Source of the DNA: Robiginitalea sediminis
GTDB lineage: Bacteria > Bacteroidota > Bacteroidia > Flavobacteriales > Flavobacteriaceae
Length of the DNA stretch: 64,000 nucleotides
Assembly (NCBI RefSeq): GCF_002198115.1
Contig: NZ_NGNR01000002.1
Coordinates: forward strand, 124,001-188,000
Direction of reading: 5' to 3'
Below the pieces are notes generated by a model. That model saw only the letters and a list, made by a program, of their open reading frames with translations, made no database searches and was not told where the DNA came from. The position numbers and the translations under genes are program-made. Positions 20,801 through 26,934 of this stretch are shown piece by piece (position 1 is the stretch's first letter; every line of letters begins with the position of its first letter).

Positions 20801-21445
20801 TCAGGGCAGATTCCGACTGGCGGCACGCTGGATATCCCGGTTACCCTACTGGCCACCGCGAGCCCGGATGCAGGTCCCGATGGCGGGTTGAACCAGCTCA
20901 TCGCGGTTACCTCTGCAACCCCCTATGCCGTAGACCAGCCGGTAAGTGAGACCTCCAACGTGGTAACCCTGCTTTATGACCCGAACTTCCAACCGGCCCA
21001 GGCCACGATCAACTACACCCTCCAGGGGCGTACCGATCATACGGCCACGCTCAACGTGGAATTCTACGAAGTAGGGCAAACCACCCCGGCCTTTACCTTT
21101 ACCGCAAATGGAGACAACTCCGGGGCAGCGGCCCTCAGCAACCTGCCGGAAGGGGAGTACCAGGTAGCGGTGAAGGAGGCCAAGTACCTGCAGCGGGTGG
21201 TGACGGTGACCCTGGTGGCCGGAGCCAATACAATCAACCTAGGGGAGTTGCTGGCAGGCGATGCCAACAACGACAATGCGGTTACGGCCCTGGATTTCTC
21301 TATCCTGGCAGCCACCTATAACCTGGGCAGCAGTGCCACTGGTTACGACGACCGGGCGGACTTTAACGGGGACGGGTCGGTCACGGCATTGGATTTCTCC
21401 CTCTTGGCCGGTAATTACAATGTGCAAGGAGAGAAAGTGGAGTAG
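11873..21445 (+). CDS. Giant secreted beta-propeller/malectin/kelch protein with C-terminal dockerin
   Basis: This 3190-residue protein has a signal peptide (about 1-38, ending GLQAQ). The N-terminal part (about 40-590) looks like a beta-propeller of the sorbosone-dehydrogenase/NHL type, starting at LMFGPDGRLYVLQLNGTI. Then come an acidic calcium-binding linker (DNDSDGYTNQDE, near 590), a LamG-like region (about 662-905), malectin-like A (about 1006-1180), a putative Ig domain, malectin-like B (about 1281-1456), a kelch propeller (about 1463-1773), an ASH-like domain, malectin-like C (about 1886-2070), a carbohydrate-binding module (about 2143-2350) and two long repeats (about 2410-2725 and 2731-3039). 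The end (about 3129-3186) is a dockerin type I domain with loops DANNDNAVTALD and DFNGDGSVTALD. No T9SS sorting domain is present. It lies 28 bases after the cohesin-bearing gene, so binding to that partner is a plausible route to surface retention; this is inference. Confidence 0.85.
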   Translation: MKMTTPQITKTSIGAVRCIRTALLLAVCFLLTLSGLQAQSFGQSQLNFNGNGGVSQGTSLMFGPDGRLYVLQLNGTIDIFTIQRNGPDDYVVVASEELLLVKNIPNHNDDGSSNAGNNREATGITVAGTATNPVIYATSSDSRVGGPSGDQNLDTNSGVITRITWNGSSWEAVDIVRGLPRSEENHATNGLEFVTVGGTDYLIVASGGHTNAGAPSDNFAWTTEYALSAAILSVNLTMLESMPILNDGVRNYIYDIPTLDDPERANANGITDPDAPGYDGIDVDDPWGGNDGLNQAMIVPGGPVQIFSPGYRNSYDLVVTQDGKVYATDNGANGGWGGLPINEGTANVNNDYDPSEPGSSSAVGNEQVNNQDHLTLITTDIQSYTFGSFYGGHPTPVRANPAGAGLFTNPTANANSGSVFRTQTYDPDGSTPGSTTNPAIALPANWPPVPVALANPDEGDWRGPGINNPDGPNDILVTTWGTNTNGIDEYTASNFGGAMQGNLLAGTNGGVLRRVELDASGNLLNLTNNFLSNLGGNALGITCNSDSDPFPGTIWVAPFNGSIVVLEPQDFVICILPGEAGYDANADNDSDGYTNQDEIDNKLVGQTDEQLICNGGNQPNDFDKSAGGTLVSDLNDADDDADGIPDAADPMQLGDPTDNGSDAFNLPVLNDLFSDNQQLKGYFGLGFTGLMNNGDTGANWLNWLDRRDDPADPNPNDILGGATGSMTMQMTAGTALGSANSQEKAFQYGVNVSTATGAFTVEGRLFNFSDNLQLYHPDSPTGGELGLFIGDGTQSNYIKIVITQAGITALQELNDVPQTPISVTVPTGSRPGNEVFFYFVVNPGSGDVTLQYKFDTGPVQTLGTLTAGGAILSAIQNASNPLMVGFIGSSNAAGEEVEGTWDYLNVQGSQPTIEAAIPDISVLTGASPTSLTLADYFSDDGGDGNLTYTIENNSNPSIGAVINGGALNLTFPGAPATSQITVRATDTQTLFVEQTFTVEVSDEPVPIFRIRANGATLTATDAGNPDWIGVTATGAQGGTANGITWNVNTGNHSTHNIPAVDASVPSYVPLALFANERWDPGTAPEMEWTFALENGDYLVRLYMGNGFAGTSAVGQRVFDISIEGALVQNDLDLVQTFGHQVGGMLEYPVNVGDGTLNILFEHVTENPLVNGIEILSLSGGFTPPVTVANIPNQTHVEGALINLTVEASGGDANENFSFAATGLPPGIDIEPTTGLIFGNIAAGAFAGSPYAVTVTVSKPGSTPVQENFSWVVLDPSVSGTVLYRVNTGGPLTASNDASPQGWEEDQSVATANGTAATGAPSPYVNSGAEDLTFGAALPGAFVNTTGYPNALFQTERYNTLPAPDNMQWDFPVANGSYTVNLIFAEVWTGAQTAGVRVFDVAIEGALVLDDFDQTAVYGWATAGVETFNVTVTDGNLDIDFIQGIQNPNIKAIEILAADPPPTDAWADQTDDENYTARHECSFVQAGDKFYLFGGRENSATLDVYNYQSKTWSPITTSSAPQAFNHFQAVEYNGLIWVIGAFKNNAFPNEVPADYVWAYNPAQDEWIQGPEIPAARKRGSAGLVVYNDKFYIIAGNNDGHDGGYGTWFDEFDPATGTWTTLPDTPRARDHFHAGVIGDKLYVAGGRLSGGPGGTFQPLIAEVDVFDFTTGTWSTLPAGQNLPTPRAAAATAVFQNELYVIGGEIEDDLGGNPVDDAVKTTESYNPSNGTWTTRADLITERHGTQAIVSGSGIHVTAGSNSLGGGGTMKNMEVYGTDNPSGTPITAGQLGVAASQVVPAGATASLTLTHTGGNAAIILTGASLSGPNSGNFQVLTDLGFRMIPPGGSLQVSLSHTGAAEGETATLTFNYDGGSTSPVALSSGAASATVLYRVNTGGPLTAATDTPNPDWEQDEGNFGAATNSPYLSGASSTTGTFDQTSASAYQGPIVMTDPSLPAGTPSTLFQTERFDALETPEMNWAFPVAAGTTVEVRLYFAELFNGITAAGQRVFDVSVEGAIPPVFDDIDPFARNGALGAFMLSHTVTVTDGTLNLEFLHGVENPSVKAIEILDAGGFTGNTPPVVTNPGPQQGVDGDVVSLQVLASDTDPCDGLTYSATGLPPNLFIDPATGLITGTLQEGSGSGVAGAYIESGGIVMIEAENDFVDTPGGWNLFSESGVDYLVASTNHFGDTNGQTVNYPIQINTPGVYRLHMKSAITGTVFSEENDTWFRIVNTPEVHFFTVLKNANALTGTAEFEGILAGNPTTKEVFWPAGNAMGRPDHGNENPGVNGFFKVYRSGSGGNKWSTVTIDNSAGSAVYAYFPNPGNFTISISERSAGHRLDRFALVHIDDVATDVPFSILNATPQSQQAVGGTPGASANSPYNVTVTATDGCDPALSSQVNFNWNVTAEPVGNPEALVQVNAGAGIGASTFGNNSFLISNTGDDQITNVTITTNTGYMMDVVFDPVGTAGDNAAKCLTEGTASVGDVGITVPADGGTDAADCVSVFALPHNGVNNEEGYDQLVLDFTNFDPGEAFAFGVDMDPTTIKGDLSSGDAGSISGFELIGATVSITFGSGVTYTASLYDEGSLGGSDVLVNQTSQNLQAPAIAVDGNALSRVVTDPNQVVTITGVPNSQVSLLRIDGRLYIDPGNPGVGYDIDLFEANEAMAKQLYTAQLDGSGVAQIPVVLTQTAGASGTPNGGLNHFVAVTTAPTGENSTASNIIVLEYDPDAVFGPSALVEVTPDASLDASTFAGNSFQITNTSTGGLQITSVSIDLSTGILPDMVFDPTGAGGDATASCLTPNTGAAATGFVAPTDPCADPFSQPRNGGFDVLTVNFTGFDPGESFQFTTDVDPNSIQGVAGAGAAGAVSGYELIGATVTISYSDGSTLTGSLYEDGSLGGSQVLAETLPTAPTISVLGVGTGPATVSDPNQTVQVTGTPGDYVSLLLMDSRLYIASGDPPFNVGDPTYYANEAMSGKALFSGQIPTGGTLDIPVTLLATASPDAGPDGGLNQLIAVTSATPYAVDQPVSETSNVVTLLYDPNFQPAQATINYTLQGRTDHTATLNVEFYEVGQTTPAFTFTANGDNSGAAALSNLPEGEYQVAVKEAKYLQRVVTVTLVAGANTINLGELLAGDANNDNAVTALDFSILAATYNLGSSATGYDDRADFNGDGSVTALDFSLLAGNYNVQGEKVE
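19103..20988 (+). repeat. Tandem pair of modules of about 310 residues in the second giant gene
   Basis: Copy 1 runs from about 19103 to 20049 and copy 2 from about 20064 to 20988. Both contain the ordered landmarks ASTFGNNSF or ASTFAGNSF, MVFDP or VVFDP, FDPGE, GYELIGATV or GFELIGATV, SLGGS, DPNQ, LYI and NEAMA or NEAMS. I do not recognise the module as a named domain. Each copy may be two subdomains, a beta-sandwich ending at SLYDEGSLGGS and an Ig-like half starting at VVTDPNQ. Confidence 0.75.
21257..21440 (+). other. Dockerin type I domain coding segment
   Basis: Two F-hand calcium loops have Asp1, Asn3, Asp5, Thr9 and Asp12 in the same places and are followed by FSIL or FSLL helices, 37 residues apart. 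This is the classic duplicated dockerin layout. Residues 10-11 of the loops, where specificity is usually set, are Ala-Leu in both copies, so the dockerin is internally symmetric and could bind in two orientations. Confidence 0.8.
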
Positions 21446-21465
21446 CCATTTCCAATTCTAATACT

Positions 21466-21499
21466 AAAAAGCCCCCGGAATCCCGGGGGCTTTTTTTTA
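21466..21499. terminator. Strong bidirectional terminator
   Basis: GCCCCCGG and CCGGGGGC (21471-21490) form an 8-base-pair stem with loop AATC. The stem is flanked by AAAAA on the left and eight T on the right, so it can stop both the giant-gene transcript and the convergent yebC transcript. Confidence 0.9.
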
Positions 21500-21520
21500 T
21501 CTCTTGAGGAAAGCGGAAAT

Positions 21521-22231
21521 CTACTCCTGCATGTTGTGGTAGACGTTCTGTACGTCATCGTCCTCCTCGATCATCTCCAGGAGTTTTTCGACATCCTCCA
21601 CCTGTTCTTCGGTAAGTTCCTTGGTCACCTGTGGGATGCGGTCGAAGCCCGAGGAGCGGATTTCAATGCCGCGGGATTCCAGTTCTTTCTGGATGGCCCC
21701 GAAGGATTCGAAAGGGGCGTAGATGTGGATCCCGTCCTCGTCGTCGAAGACCTCCTCGGCCCCGAAATCGATCATGTCCAGTTCCAGTTCTTCCGGGTCC
21801 AGCCCTTCCGGGGCAATCCGGAAGTTGCAGGTATGGTCGAACATAAATTCCACCGAACCCGAGGTTCCCAGGTTCCCGTCGCATTTGTTGAAATAGGAGC
21901 GGATGTTGGCTACCGTGCGGGTGTTGTTGTCTGTGGCCGTCTCAATTAGGATGGCAATCCCGTGCGGGGCATAGCCTTCAAAAAGGACCTCCTTATAATC
22001 GCCCTGGCTCTTGTCGGTGGCCCTTTTAATGGCCCGCTCGATGTTGTCCTTGGGCATGTTCACCGCCTTGGCGTTCTGGATGACCGCCCGCAGCCGCGAA
22101 TTGGAATCCGGGTCGGGCCCGCCTTCCTTTACGGCCATGACGATATCCTTCCCGATCCGGGTAAAGGCCTTGGACATGGCGGCCCACCGTTTCATCTTCC
22201 GGGCTTTCCGGAATTCGAATGCTCTTCCCAT
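21521..22231 (-). CDS. yebC: YebC/PmpR family protein (TACO1-like)
   Basis: This 236-residue protein matches the YebC/PmpR/TACO1 family over its full length: an N-terminal helical domain with FTRIGKDIVMAVKEGGPDPDSNSRLRAVIQNAK, then NIERAIKRA, YEGYAPHG-like FEGYAPHGIAILIE, TDNNTRT and the acidic C-terminal domain. Members have been described as transcription regulators and, more recently, as factors that help ribosomes through difficult stretches. The start at 22231 gives the family's usual MGRAFEFRK beginning. A promoter lies just upstream at 22255-22284, so it is probably transcribed alone or from the end of the upstream minus-strand genes. Confidence 0.95.
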   Translation of the reverse strand: MGRAFEFRKARKMKRWAAMSKAFTRIGKDIVMAVKEGGPDPDSNSRLRAVIQNAKAVNMPKDNIERAIKRATDKSQGDYKEVLFEGYAPHGIAILIETATDNNTRTVANIRSYFNKCDGNLGTSGSVEFMFDHTCNFRIAPEGLDPEELELDMIDFGAEEVFDDEDGIHIYAPFESFGAIQKELESRGIEIRSSGFDRIPQVTKELTEEQVEDVEKLLEMIEEDDDVQNVYHNMQE

Positions 22232-22254
22232 GGTACGCTTGGTTTATCGGGGAC

Positions 22255-22284
22255 CAAAAATACGAAAACCCCGGTTCTGTTCAA
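22255..22284 (-). promoter_or_regulatory. Bacteroidetes-type promoter of yebC
   Basis: On the minus strand TTG (22282-22284) is followed after 19 bases by TATTTTTG (22255-22262), an exact match to the TTG-N19-TAnnTTTG pattern of Bacteroidetes primary-sigma promoters. The predicted start of transcription is about 15-20 bases before the yebC ATG. Confidence 0.75.
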
Positions 22285-22305
22285 GCGGGGGCAGCAGGCA
22301 AAACA

Positions 22306-22593
22306 TCAGCTCCCGGCAATTAAGGTTTCAATGGTCCGGGCCAGGTGGAAGTCCTTCTCAGTAACCCCGCCCGCATCGTGGGTACTGAGGCGAATTTCCA
22401 GCTGGTTGTACACATTGGCCCAGTCCGGGTGGTGGCCCTGTGCCTCGCATTCGAAAGCAATGCGGGTCATGGCGGTAAAGGCCTCCCGGAAGTCCGCAAA
22501 TTCGAAGGTGGTGGCTATGGCCTCCCCGGTATACTCCCAGCCGTCCAGCCCTTCCAGGGCCTGCCGGATCTGGGTTTCGTTCATAGGTTTCAT
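22306..22593 (-). CDS. 4a-hydroxytetrahydrobiopterin dehydratase (pterin carbinolamine dehydratase)
   Basis: This is a 95-residue pterin-4-alpha-carbinolamine dehydratase, which recycles the cofactor oxidised by aromatic amino acid hydroxylases. The family signature is clear: GHHPDWANVYNQLEIRLSTHDAGGVTEKD, including the active-site His pair and the later His. I prefer the ATG at 22593 (MKPMNETQ) because GGGGAAA lies 8-14 bases upstream; the longer frame back to 22638 starts just after the preceding stop and adds nothing conserved. No hydroxylase gene is nearby. The upstream reductase gene ends about 50 bases before this start, so they may share a transcript. Confidence 0.9.
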   Translation of the reverse strand: MKPMNETQIRQALEGLDGWEYTGEAIATTFEFADFREAFTAMTRIAFECEAQGHHPDWANVYNQLEIRLSTHDAGGVTEKDFHLARTIETLIAGS

Positions 22594-22644
22594 AGGTGTC
22601 GTTTCCCCGGAAGGTACATAAACTGCACTATTTCCCAAAGGCTG

Positions 22645-23472
22645 CTACTGTGGGATATGCGCATCGATAACTTCCTGGTAGGCAAACTGCAGGTTGCGCG
22701 GGAGTTTGTTGTGCCTCGGCAGTACGGCCAGGTACCGCTCGTCATTGGTAGTGTAGACCCGCTTGAAGATGGGTTTGGCATCGCTCAGGTGCTGGCAGAT
22801 TTCCAGGATAAAATCGTCATGGTGCACCAGATCCCGGGAGCCCAGGTGGTAAATACCGGTCTTGCTGCGGTTGATCATATAATGGACCTGCTGGCAGAGC
22901 TTGTCGTCCGAGGAGACGTTCATCACCAGGTTGGGGAAGACCTCAATAGGGGATGCCTCCTTCAGGGCATCGAGGATTTCCCTAATGCGCGGGGAGGAGT
23001 TCCCAAAGACCATGGGTAAACGGATGATGGCCCATTTTTCCTGGGGCAGCCGTAGCAGCATGTTTTCAATCCGGATTTTCAGCCGTCCGTAAACACTTTC
23101 CGAAAGCGTTTTATCCAGTTCGTAGGAAGGAAATTTACTGTAGGCGTCAAAGACGTTGGCCGAGGAAAGGAACAGCAGTCGGGCGTTGTGGGTGGCCAGG
23201 TATTCCGCCAGATGCAGGTGGGCCTGAATCTGGGCCCCGAAATCCCCCCGGAGCGCAGAGATGACAATATCCGGCTGCACTTCCTGCAGGAGCCGGAAGA
23301 TATCGTCTTCCAGTAAATCGTAGCGCAGGTACTTGGAGTTGTCCTCAAAGCGCCGGCGCGCCGAGCAGTAGGTGGCGTAGGTGTCGAAATACCCGGAAAG
23401 CTCCCGGTACAGGGCATGCCCCAAAAATCCGCTTCCGCCCAGTATGAGTATTCGCTTTCCTGCTTCCCGCAC
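22645..23472 (-). CDS. RmlD-like NAD(P)-dependent sugar epimerase/reductase
   Basis: This 275-residue protein is an extended short-chain dehydrogenase. The dinucleotide site GGSGFLG is at residues 12-18, SSANVFD is the catalytic-Ser strand, and YGRLK gives the YxxxK active-site pair. Its closest relatives by eye are dTDP-4-dehydrorhamnose reductase-type proteins, but no other nucleotide-sugar gene is nearby, so the substrate is open. The start is a GTG with a good AAGGAG site 6 bases upstream, which decides it. It begins 27 bases after the gcvT stop and is likely co-transcribed with it. Confidence 0.8.
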   Translation of the reverse strand: MREAGKRILILGGSGFLGHALYRELSGYFDTYATYCSARRRFEDNSKYLRYDLLEDDIFRLLQEVQPDIVISALRGDFGAQIQAHLHLAEYLATHNARLLFLSSANVFDAYSKFPSYELDKTLSESVYGRLKIRIENMLLRLPQEKWAIIRLPMVFGNSSPRIREILDALKEASPIEVFPNLVMNVSSDDKLCQQVHYMINRSKTGIYHLGSRDLVHHDDFILEICQHLSDAKPIFKRVYTTNDERYLAVLPRHNKLPRNLQFAYQEVIDAHIPQ

Positions 23473-23499
23473 GCCTTCTCCTTGCTGATTTCCTGTGGG

Positions 23500-24585
23500 T
23501 TAGCCCTTATAGAACGGGGGCCTGACCACCTGGGCCGGTACCCGGTTCTTCCGGATTTGAATGTAGATGGTGGTTCCGGGTGCGGCCATTTCCGTAGGTA
23601 CATAGCCCAGGCCTATACCCTGGTTCAGACTCGGCGCCATGGTCCCTGAGGTAACCGTGCCAACGGCCGTGCCGTTGGCATCGGTAATGTCGTAGCCCTG
23701 TCTTGGGATGCCGCGTTCCAGAAGTTCAAAGCCCACCAGTTTGCGGGCAACCCCTTCGGCCTTTTGTTTTTCCAGGGGGGCTTTCCCCACAAAATCCGTA
23801 GTGAGTTTGGTAATCCAGCCCAGCCCGGCTTCCAGGGGGGTAGTGGTATCGTCAATATCGTTCCCGTAGAGGCAGTACCCCATTTCCAGGCGGAGGGTAT
23901 CGCGGGCCGCCAGCCCGATAGGCTTGATCCCATAAGGGGCGCCGGCTTCCATCACCTTTTTCCAGACCTGTTCCACCTCGCTGTTCTTGCAATAGATCTC
24001 AAACCCGCCGGACCCGGTATATCCGGTAGCGGAGATGATCACATGGGGGATCCCTGCAAAATCGGAGACCTCAAAGTGGTAGAAGGGGATGGCGGAAAGA
24101 TCAACCGAGGTCAGGGATTGCATGGCTTCGGAGGCTTTAGGTCCCTGGATAGCCAATAGGGAGTAGCCTTCCGAGATGTTGCGCATTTCCGCCCCGATGG
24201 CCTTATTCTGCGCACTGATGTGCTCCCAGTCCTTCTCGATATTCGAGGCATTGACCACCAACAGGAAAGTTTCCTCTTTTACCCGGTAGACAATCAGGTC
24301 GTCCACAATCCCGCCCTCAGGGTTGGGCAGGCAGCTGTACTGGGCCCTGCCCACTTCCAGCTTGCTGACGTCATTGGAAGTAACCCATTGCACCAGATCC
24401 AACGCTTTCGGGCCTTCGATGAGGAATTCTCCCATATGGGAGACATCGAAAACACCCACCCCTTCGCGCACGGTCTGGTGTTCGGCGTTTACCCCTTCGT
24501 AGGATACGGGCATTTCATACCCGGCAAACGGGACCATTTTGGCACCCAGGGCTTTGTGGACGTGGTTCAGTGCAGTCTGTTTCAT
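23500..24585 (-). CDS. gcvT: Aminomethyltransferase, glycine cleavage system T protein
   Basis: This 361-residue protein is the T protein of the glycine cleavage system, moving the methylene group from the lipoyl-bound intermediate to tetrahydrofolate. Family segments are present in order: the N-terminal [47 protein letters not shown], the [19 protein letters not shown] motif and the C-terminal barrel with [21 protein letters not shown]. Its length is typical. The genes for the P and H proteins are not in view. A TACCTTTG box 20-27 bases upstream suggests its own promoter despite the thr operon lying just upstream. Confidence 0.95.
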   Translation of the reverse strand: MKQTALNHVHKALGAKMVPFAGYEMPVSYEGVNAEHQTVREGVGVFDVSHMGEFLIEGPKALDLVQWVTSNDVSKLEVGRAQYSCLPNPEGGIVDDLIVYRVKEETFLLVVNASNIEKDWEHISAQNKAIGAEMRNISEGYSLLAIQGPKASEAMQSLTSVDLSAIPFYHFEVSDFAGIPHVIISATGYTGSGGFEIYCKNSEVEQVWKKVMEAGAPYGIKPIGLAARDTLRLEMGYCLYGNDIDDTTTPLEAGLGWITKLTTDFVGKAPLEKQKAEGVARKLVGFELLERGIPRQGYDITDANGTAVGTVTSGTMAPSLNQGIGLGYVPTEMAAPGTTIYIQIRKNRVPAQVVRPPFYKG

Positions 24586-24604
24586 CTCGGTAAATTTCTT
24601 CCGG

Positions 24605-24612
24605 CAAAGGTA
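24605..24612 (-). promoter_or_regulatory. Possible -7 box for gcvT
   Basis: TACCTTTG on the minus strand matches TAnnTTTG and lies 20 bases before the gcvT ATG, between thrC and gcvT. I see no good TTG 19-21 bases further upstream, so the promoter is only half supported. Confidence 0.4.
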
Positions 24613-24651
24613 TTGAAATTCCCCCGATCCGTCCGGGGTCCGATGGGGAAA

Positions 24652-25956
24652 TCAGCCCGCAGCGGAATCCAGCAGGAAGGCCTTGACATCTTCGTAATGG
24701 GCTACCGGAAACCATTGTTTTTCCTTGCCCATAACCGTTTGTATCTGCGGTGGGATATCCAGGCGCAGCCCCAGGGTGTTTTCCACCTCGGGCCTGAATT
24801 TGATGGGGTGGGCGGTTTCCAGGAAGATCCCGGGAGCTTCCGGATAGGTATCCCTGAATGCCTGGAGGCCCAGGTAGCCCACGGCCCCATGAGGGTCGGC
24901 CACATAACCATAGCTGTCGTACAGGGTTTTCATGGCCTCCCGCGTTTGCGTGTCGGTAAAAGCCCTGGCGCTCAGGGTGGCGGAGAGCTCGGGAAAGCGA
25001 TCCCCGAAAAGCTCCCGGATCCGTACAAAGTTGCTGGGGTCGGCCACATCCATGGCATTGGAGATGGTAGGAACGGCCGGATGCGGATCATAACGTCCGG
25101 TTTGCATATAACGGGGGACGGTATCGTTGGCGTTGGTGGCGGCTATGAAATGGGCGCAGGGCATCCCCATGTGCCGGGCCAGCAGGCCCGCGCAGATATT
25201 CCCGAAATTCCCGCTGGGGACGGCAAAGACGGGTGCTGCGGCTCCAGGGCCCAGGGCACGGACAGCAAGCACGTAATACAGCATTTGAGGGATCCAGCGC
25301 GCCACGTTGATACTGTTGGCCGAGGTGAGGCGGACGGCACCCTCCAGGTCCGGATCCAGAAATGCTGTTTTTACCATGGCCTGGCAGTCGTCGAAGGTAC
25401 CGCGGACCCGGAGGGCCCGGATGTTCTTCCCCAGGGTGGTTAGCTGCCGTTCCTGGATATCGCTGACCTTCCCCTCGGGATAGAGGATCACTACCTGTAC
25501 GCCTTCCACCCCCAGGAAGCCATGGGCAACAGCCCCTCCGGTATCCCCGCTGGTGGCTACCAGCACGGTCACTTGCTGGTCCGAACCGGCAGAAAAATGC
25601 CCGAGGCACCTCGCCATAAACCGGGACCCCACATCTTTGAAGGCCATCGTGGGCCCGTGGTAGAGTTCCAGGGCAAATACCCCGGGGGAGACCTCCACCA
25701 GGGGAAACTCAAAGGCCAGGGTCTCCTCCAGGATGTCCCGCAACCGACCTTTTGGGACGGTATCCCCCACAAAGGGCTGCATGAGATCCAGGGCGAGGTC
25801 CGGCACCTCCATTGCCCCCAGGCCATTCCAGAAAGCGGGTTCCCGGACGGGGATTTCAGTGGGGAAATAGAGTCCCTTGTCTGGCGCGATCCCTCTTAGG
25901 ACTGCCTGGTCGAAGCGGACCCGGGGGGCGTTCCCGTTTAAGCTGTAGTATTCCAT
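24652..25956 (-). CDS. thrC: Threonine synthase
   Basis: This 434-residue PLP enzyme makes threonine from O-phosphohomoserine. The PLP lysine is Lys107 in GPTMAFKDVG; the phosphate-binding loop is seen as VATSGDTGGAVAHGF, and PSGNFGN follows in the middle. It matches the shorter threonine synthases of Gram-negative bacteria in length. It starts 3 bases after the thrB stop, so thrA, thrB and thrC form one tight operon, presumably controlled by the leader ORF at 29439-29531. Confidence 0.95.
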   Translation of the reverse strand: MEYYSLNGNAPRVRFDQAVLRGIAPDKGLYFPTEIPVREPAFWNGLGAMEVPDLALDLMQPFVGDTVPKGRLRDILEETLAFEFPLVEVSPGVFALELYHGPTMAFKDVGSRFMARCLGHFSAGSDQQVTVLVATSGDTGGAVAHGFLGVEGVQVVILYPEGKVSDIQERQLTTLGKNIRALRVRGTFDDCQAMVKTAFLDPDLEGAVRLTSANSINVARWIPQMLYYVLAVRALGPGAAAPVFAVPSGNFGNICAGLLARHMGMPCAHFIAATNANDTVPRYMQTGRYDPHPAVPTISNAMDVADPSNFVRIRELFGDRFPELSATLSARAFTDTQTREAMKTLYDSYGYVADPHGAVGYLGLQAFRDTYPEAPGIFLETAHPIKFRPEVENTLGLRLDIPPQIQTVMGKEKQWFPVAHYEDVKAFLLDSAAG

Positions 25957-25959
25957 GGG

Positions 25960-26919
25960 TTAGACTTTAGGTAGCTGCTGATCCGGTTCCAGCAGGCAGA
26001 CGCCTCGCTGGCCCACAGGACTCAGGTGTAGTTCGAAAGGGATGTCAAAGGGCGCATAGGATTCTTGCAGGGCCTGGCCCACCTGCCGGGCAGAAGCGCT
26101 TCCTCTGCAAAGGGCATAGACTGAGGGGCCGGATCCCGAAATCCCAAAGCCCAGTGCCCCGGCCTCGAGGGCAGCCTGCTTCATAGTGTCAAAACCAGGG
26201 ATCAGCAGGGAACGTACCGGTTCTATGATACAATCCTCCAGGGAACGGCTTATCAGGCCGTAGTCTTCGGTGAAAAGGCCGGTAACCAGGCCGCCCACAT
26301 TGCCCCACTGCCGGATACCCTTGGCCATGGGGATGCTGGTTTTCAAGATTTTGCGGGCATCGGAGGTTTTTAGTTCTACCTGAGGGTGCAGGACGCAGGC
26401 GTGCAGCTCTCCCGGGCAGTGTACCCGGGCAATGTCCAGCGGGTCCGTACTCCGGACCAGGGTGATGCCCCCGTAAATGGCGGGTGCCACATTGTCTGCG
26501 TGGGCCGTGCCGCTGGCCAGGCGTTCCCCTTCCATGGCAAAACGCACCAGGTCCGGGTTTTCAAATGGGTATCCGAGCAGGGCATTCAGCCCCCAGGCAG
26601 CCCCGGCAGCGCTGGCAGCGCTGCTGCCGATGCCACTCCCGGGTTTGATCCGTTTCTCGATAACCATCTCCACCCCACCTGAGAAGCCTGAAGCCTCCAG
26701 CAGGGCCAGGGCAGCTACCCCGGCTACGTTCTGGGTAGCTTCCAGGGGCAGGTCCATGCCGTGGACCGCAAGGATACGCACCCCGGGGCTGTCGGTGCGT
26801 TTCAGGTGCATCACATCCCCAACCCCTTCCAGGGCGAGGCCCAGGACGTCAAAACCACAGGAGAGGTTGGCTATGGTAGCCGGCGCAAAGACGCGTATTT
26901 CATTTAGGTCCTGACTCAT
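25960..26919 (-). CDS. thrB: Homoserine kinase
   Basis: This 319-residue GHMP-family kinase phosphorylates homoserine. The ATP-binding motif PGSGIGSSAASAAGA is near residue 92, the N-terminal FAPATIANLSCGFDVLG strand is typical, and the C-terminal motif GFGISGSGPSVYAL is the third GHMP signature. It lies between thrA (15 bases upstream) and thrC (3 bases downstream) and supplies the substrate of ThrC. Confidence 0.95.
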   Translation of the reverse strand: MSQDLNEIRVFAPATIANLSCGFDVLGLALEGVGDVMHLKRTDSPGVRILAVHGMDLPLEATQNVAGVAALALLEASGFSGGVEMVIEKRIKPGSGIGSSAASAAGAAWGLNALLGYPFENPDLVRFAMEGERLASGTAHADNVAPAIYGGITLVRSTDPLDIARVHCPGELHACVLHPQVELKTSDARKILKTSIPMAKGIRQWGNVGGLVTGLFTEDYGLISRSLEDCIIEPVRSLLIPGFDTMKQAALEAGALGFGISGSGPSVYALCRGSASARQVGQALQESYAPFDIPFELHLSPVGQRGVCLLEPDQQLPKV

Positions 26920-26934
26920 GTCCCTCCCTGGTTT

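Noticed and set aside
24586-24651. Possible glycine riboswitch before gcvT
   Set aside because: The gap is only 66 bases and shows a promoter box instead; a glycine riboswitch aptamer would not fit.
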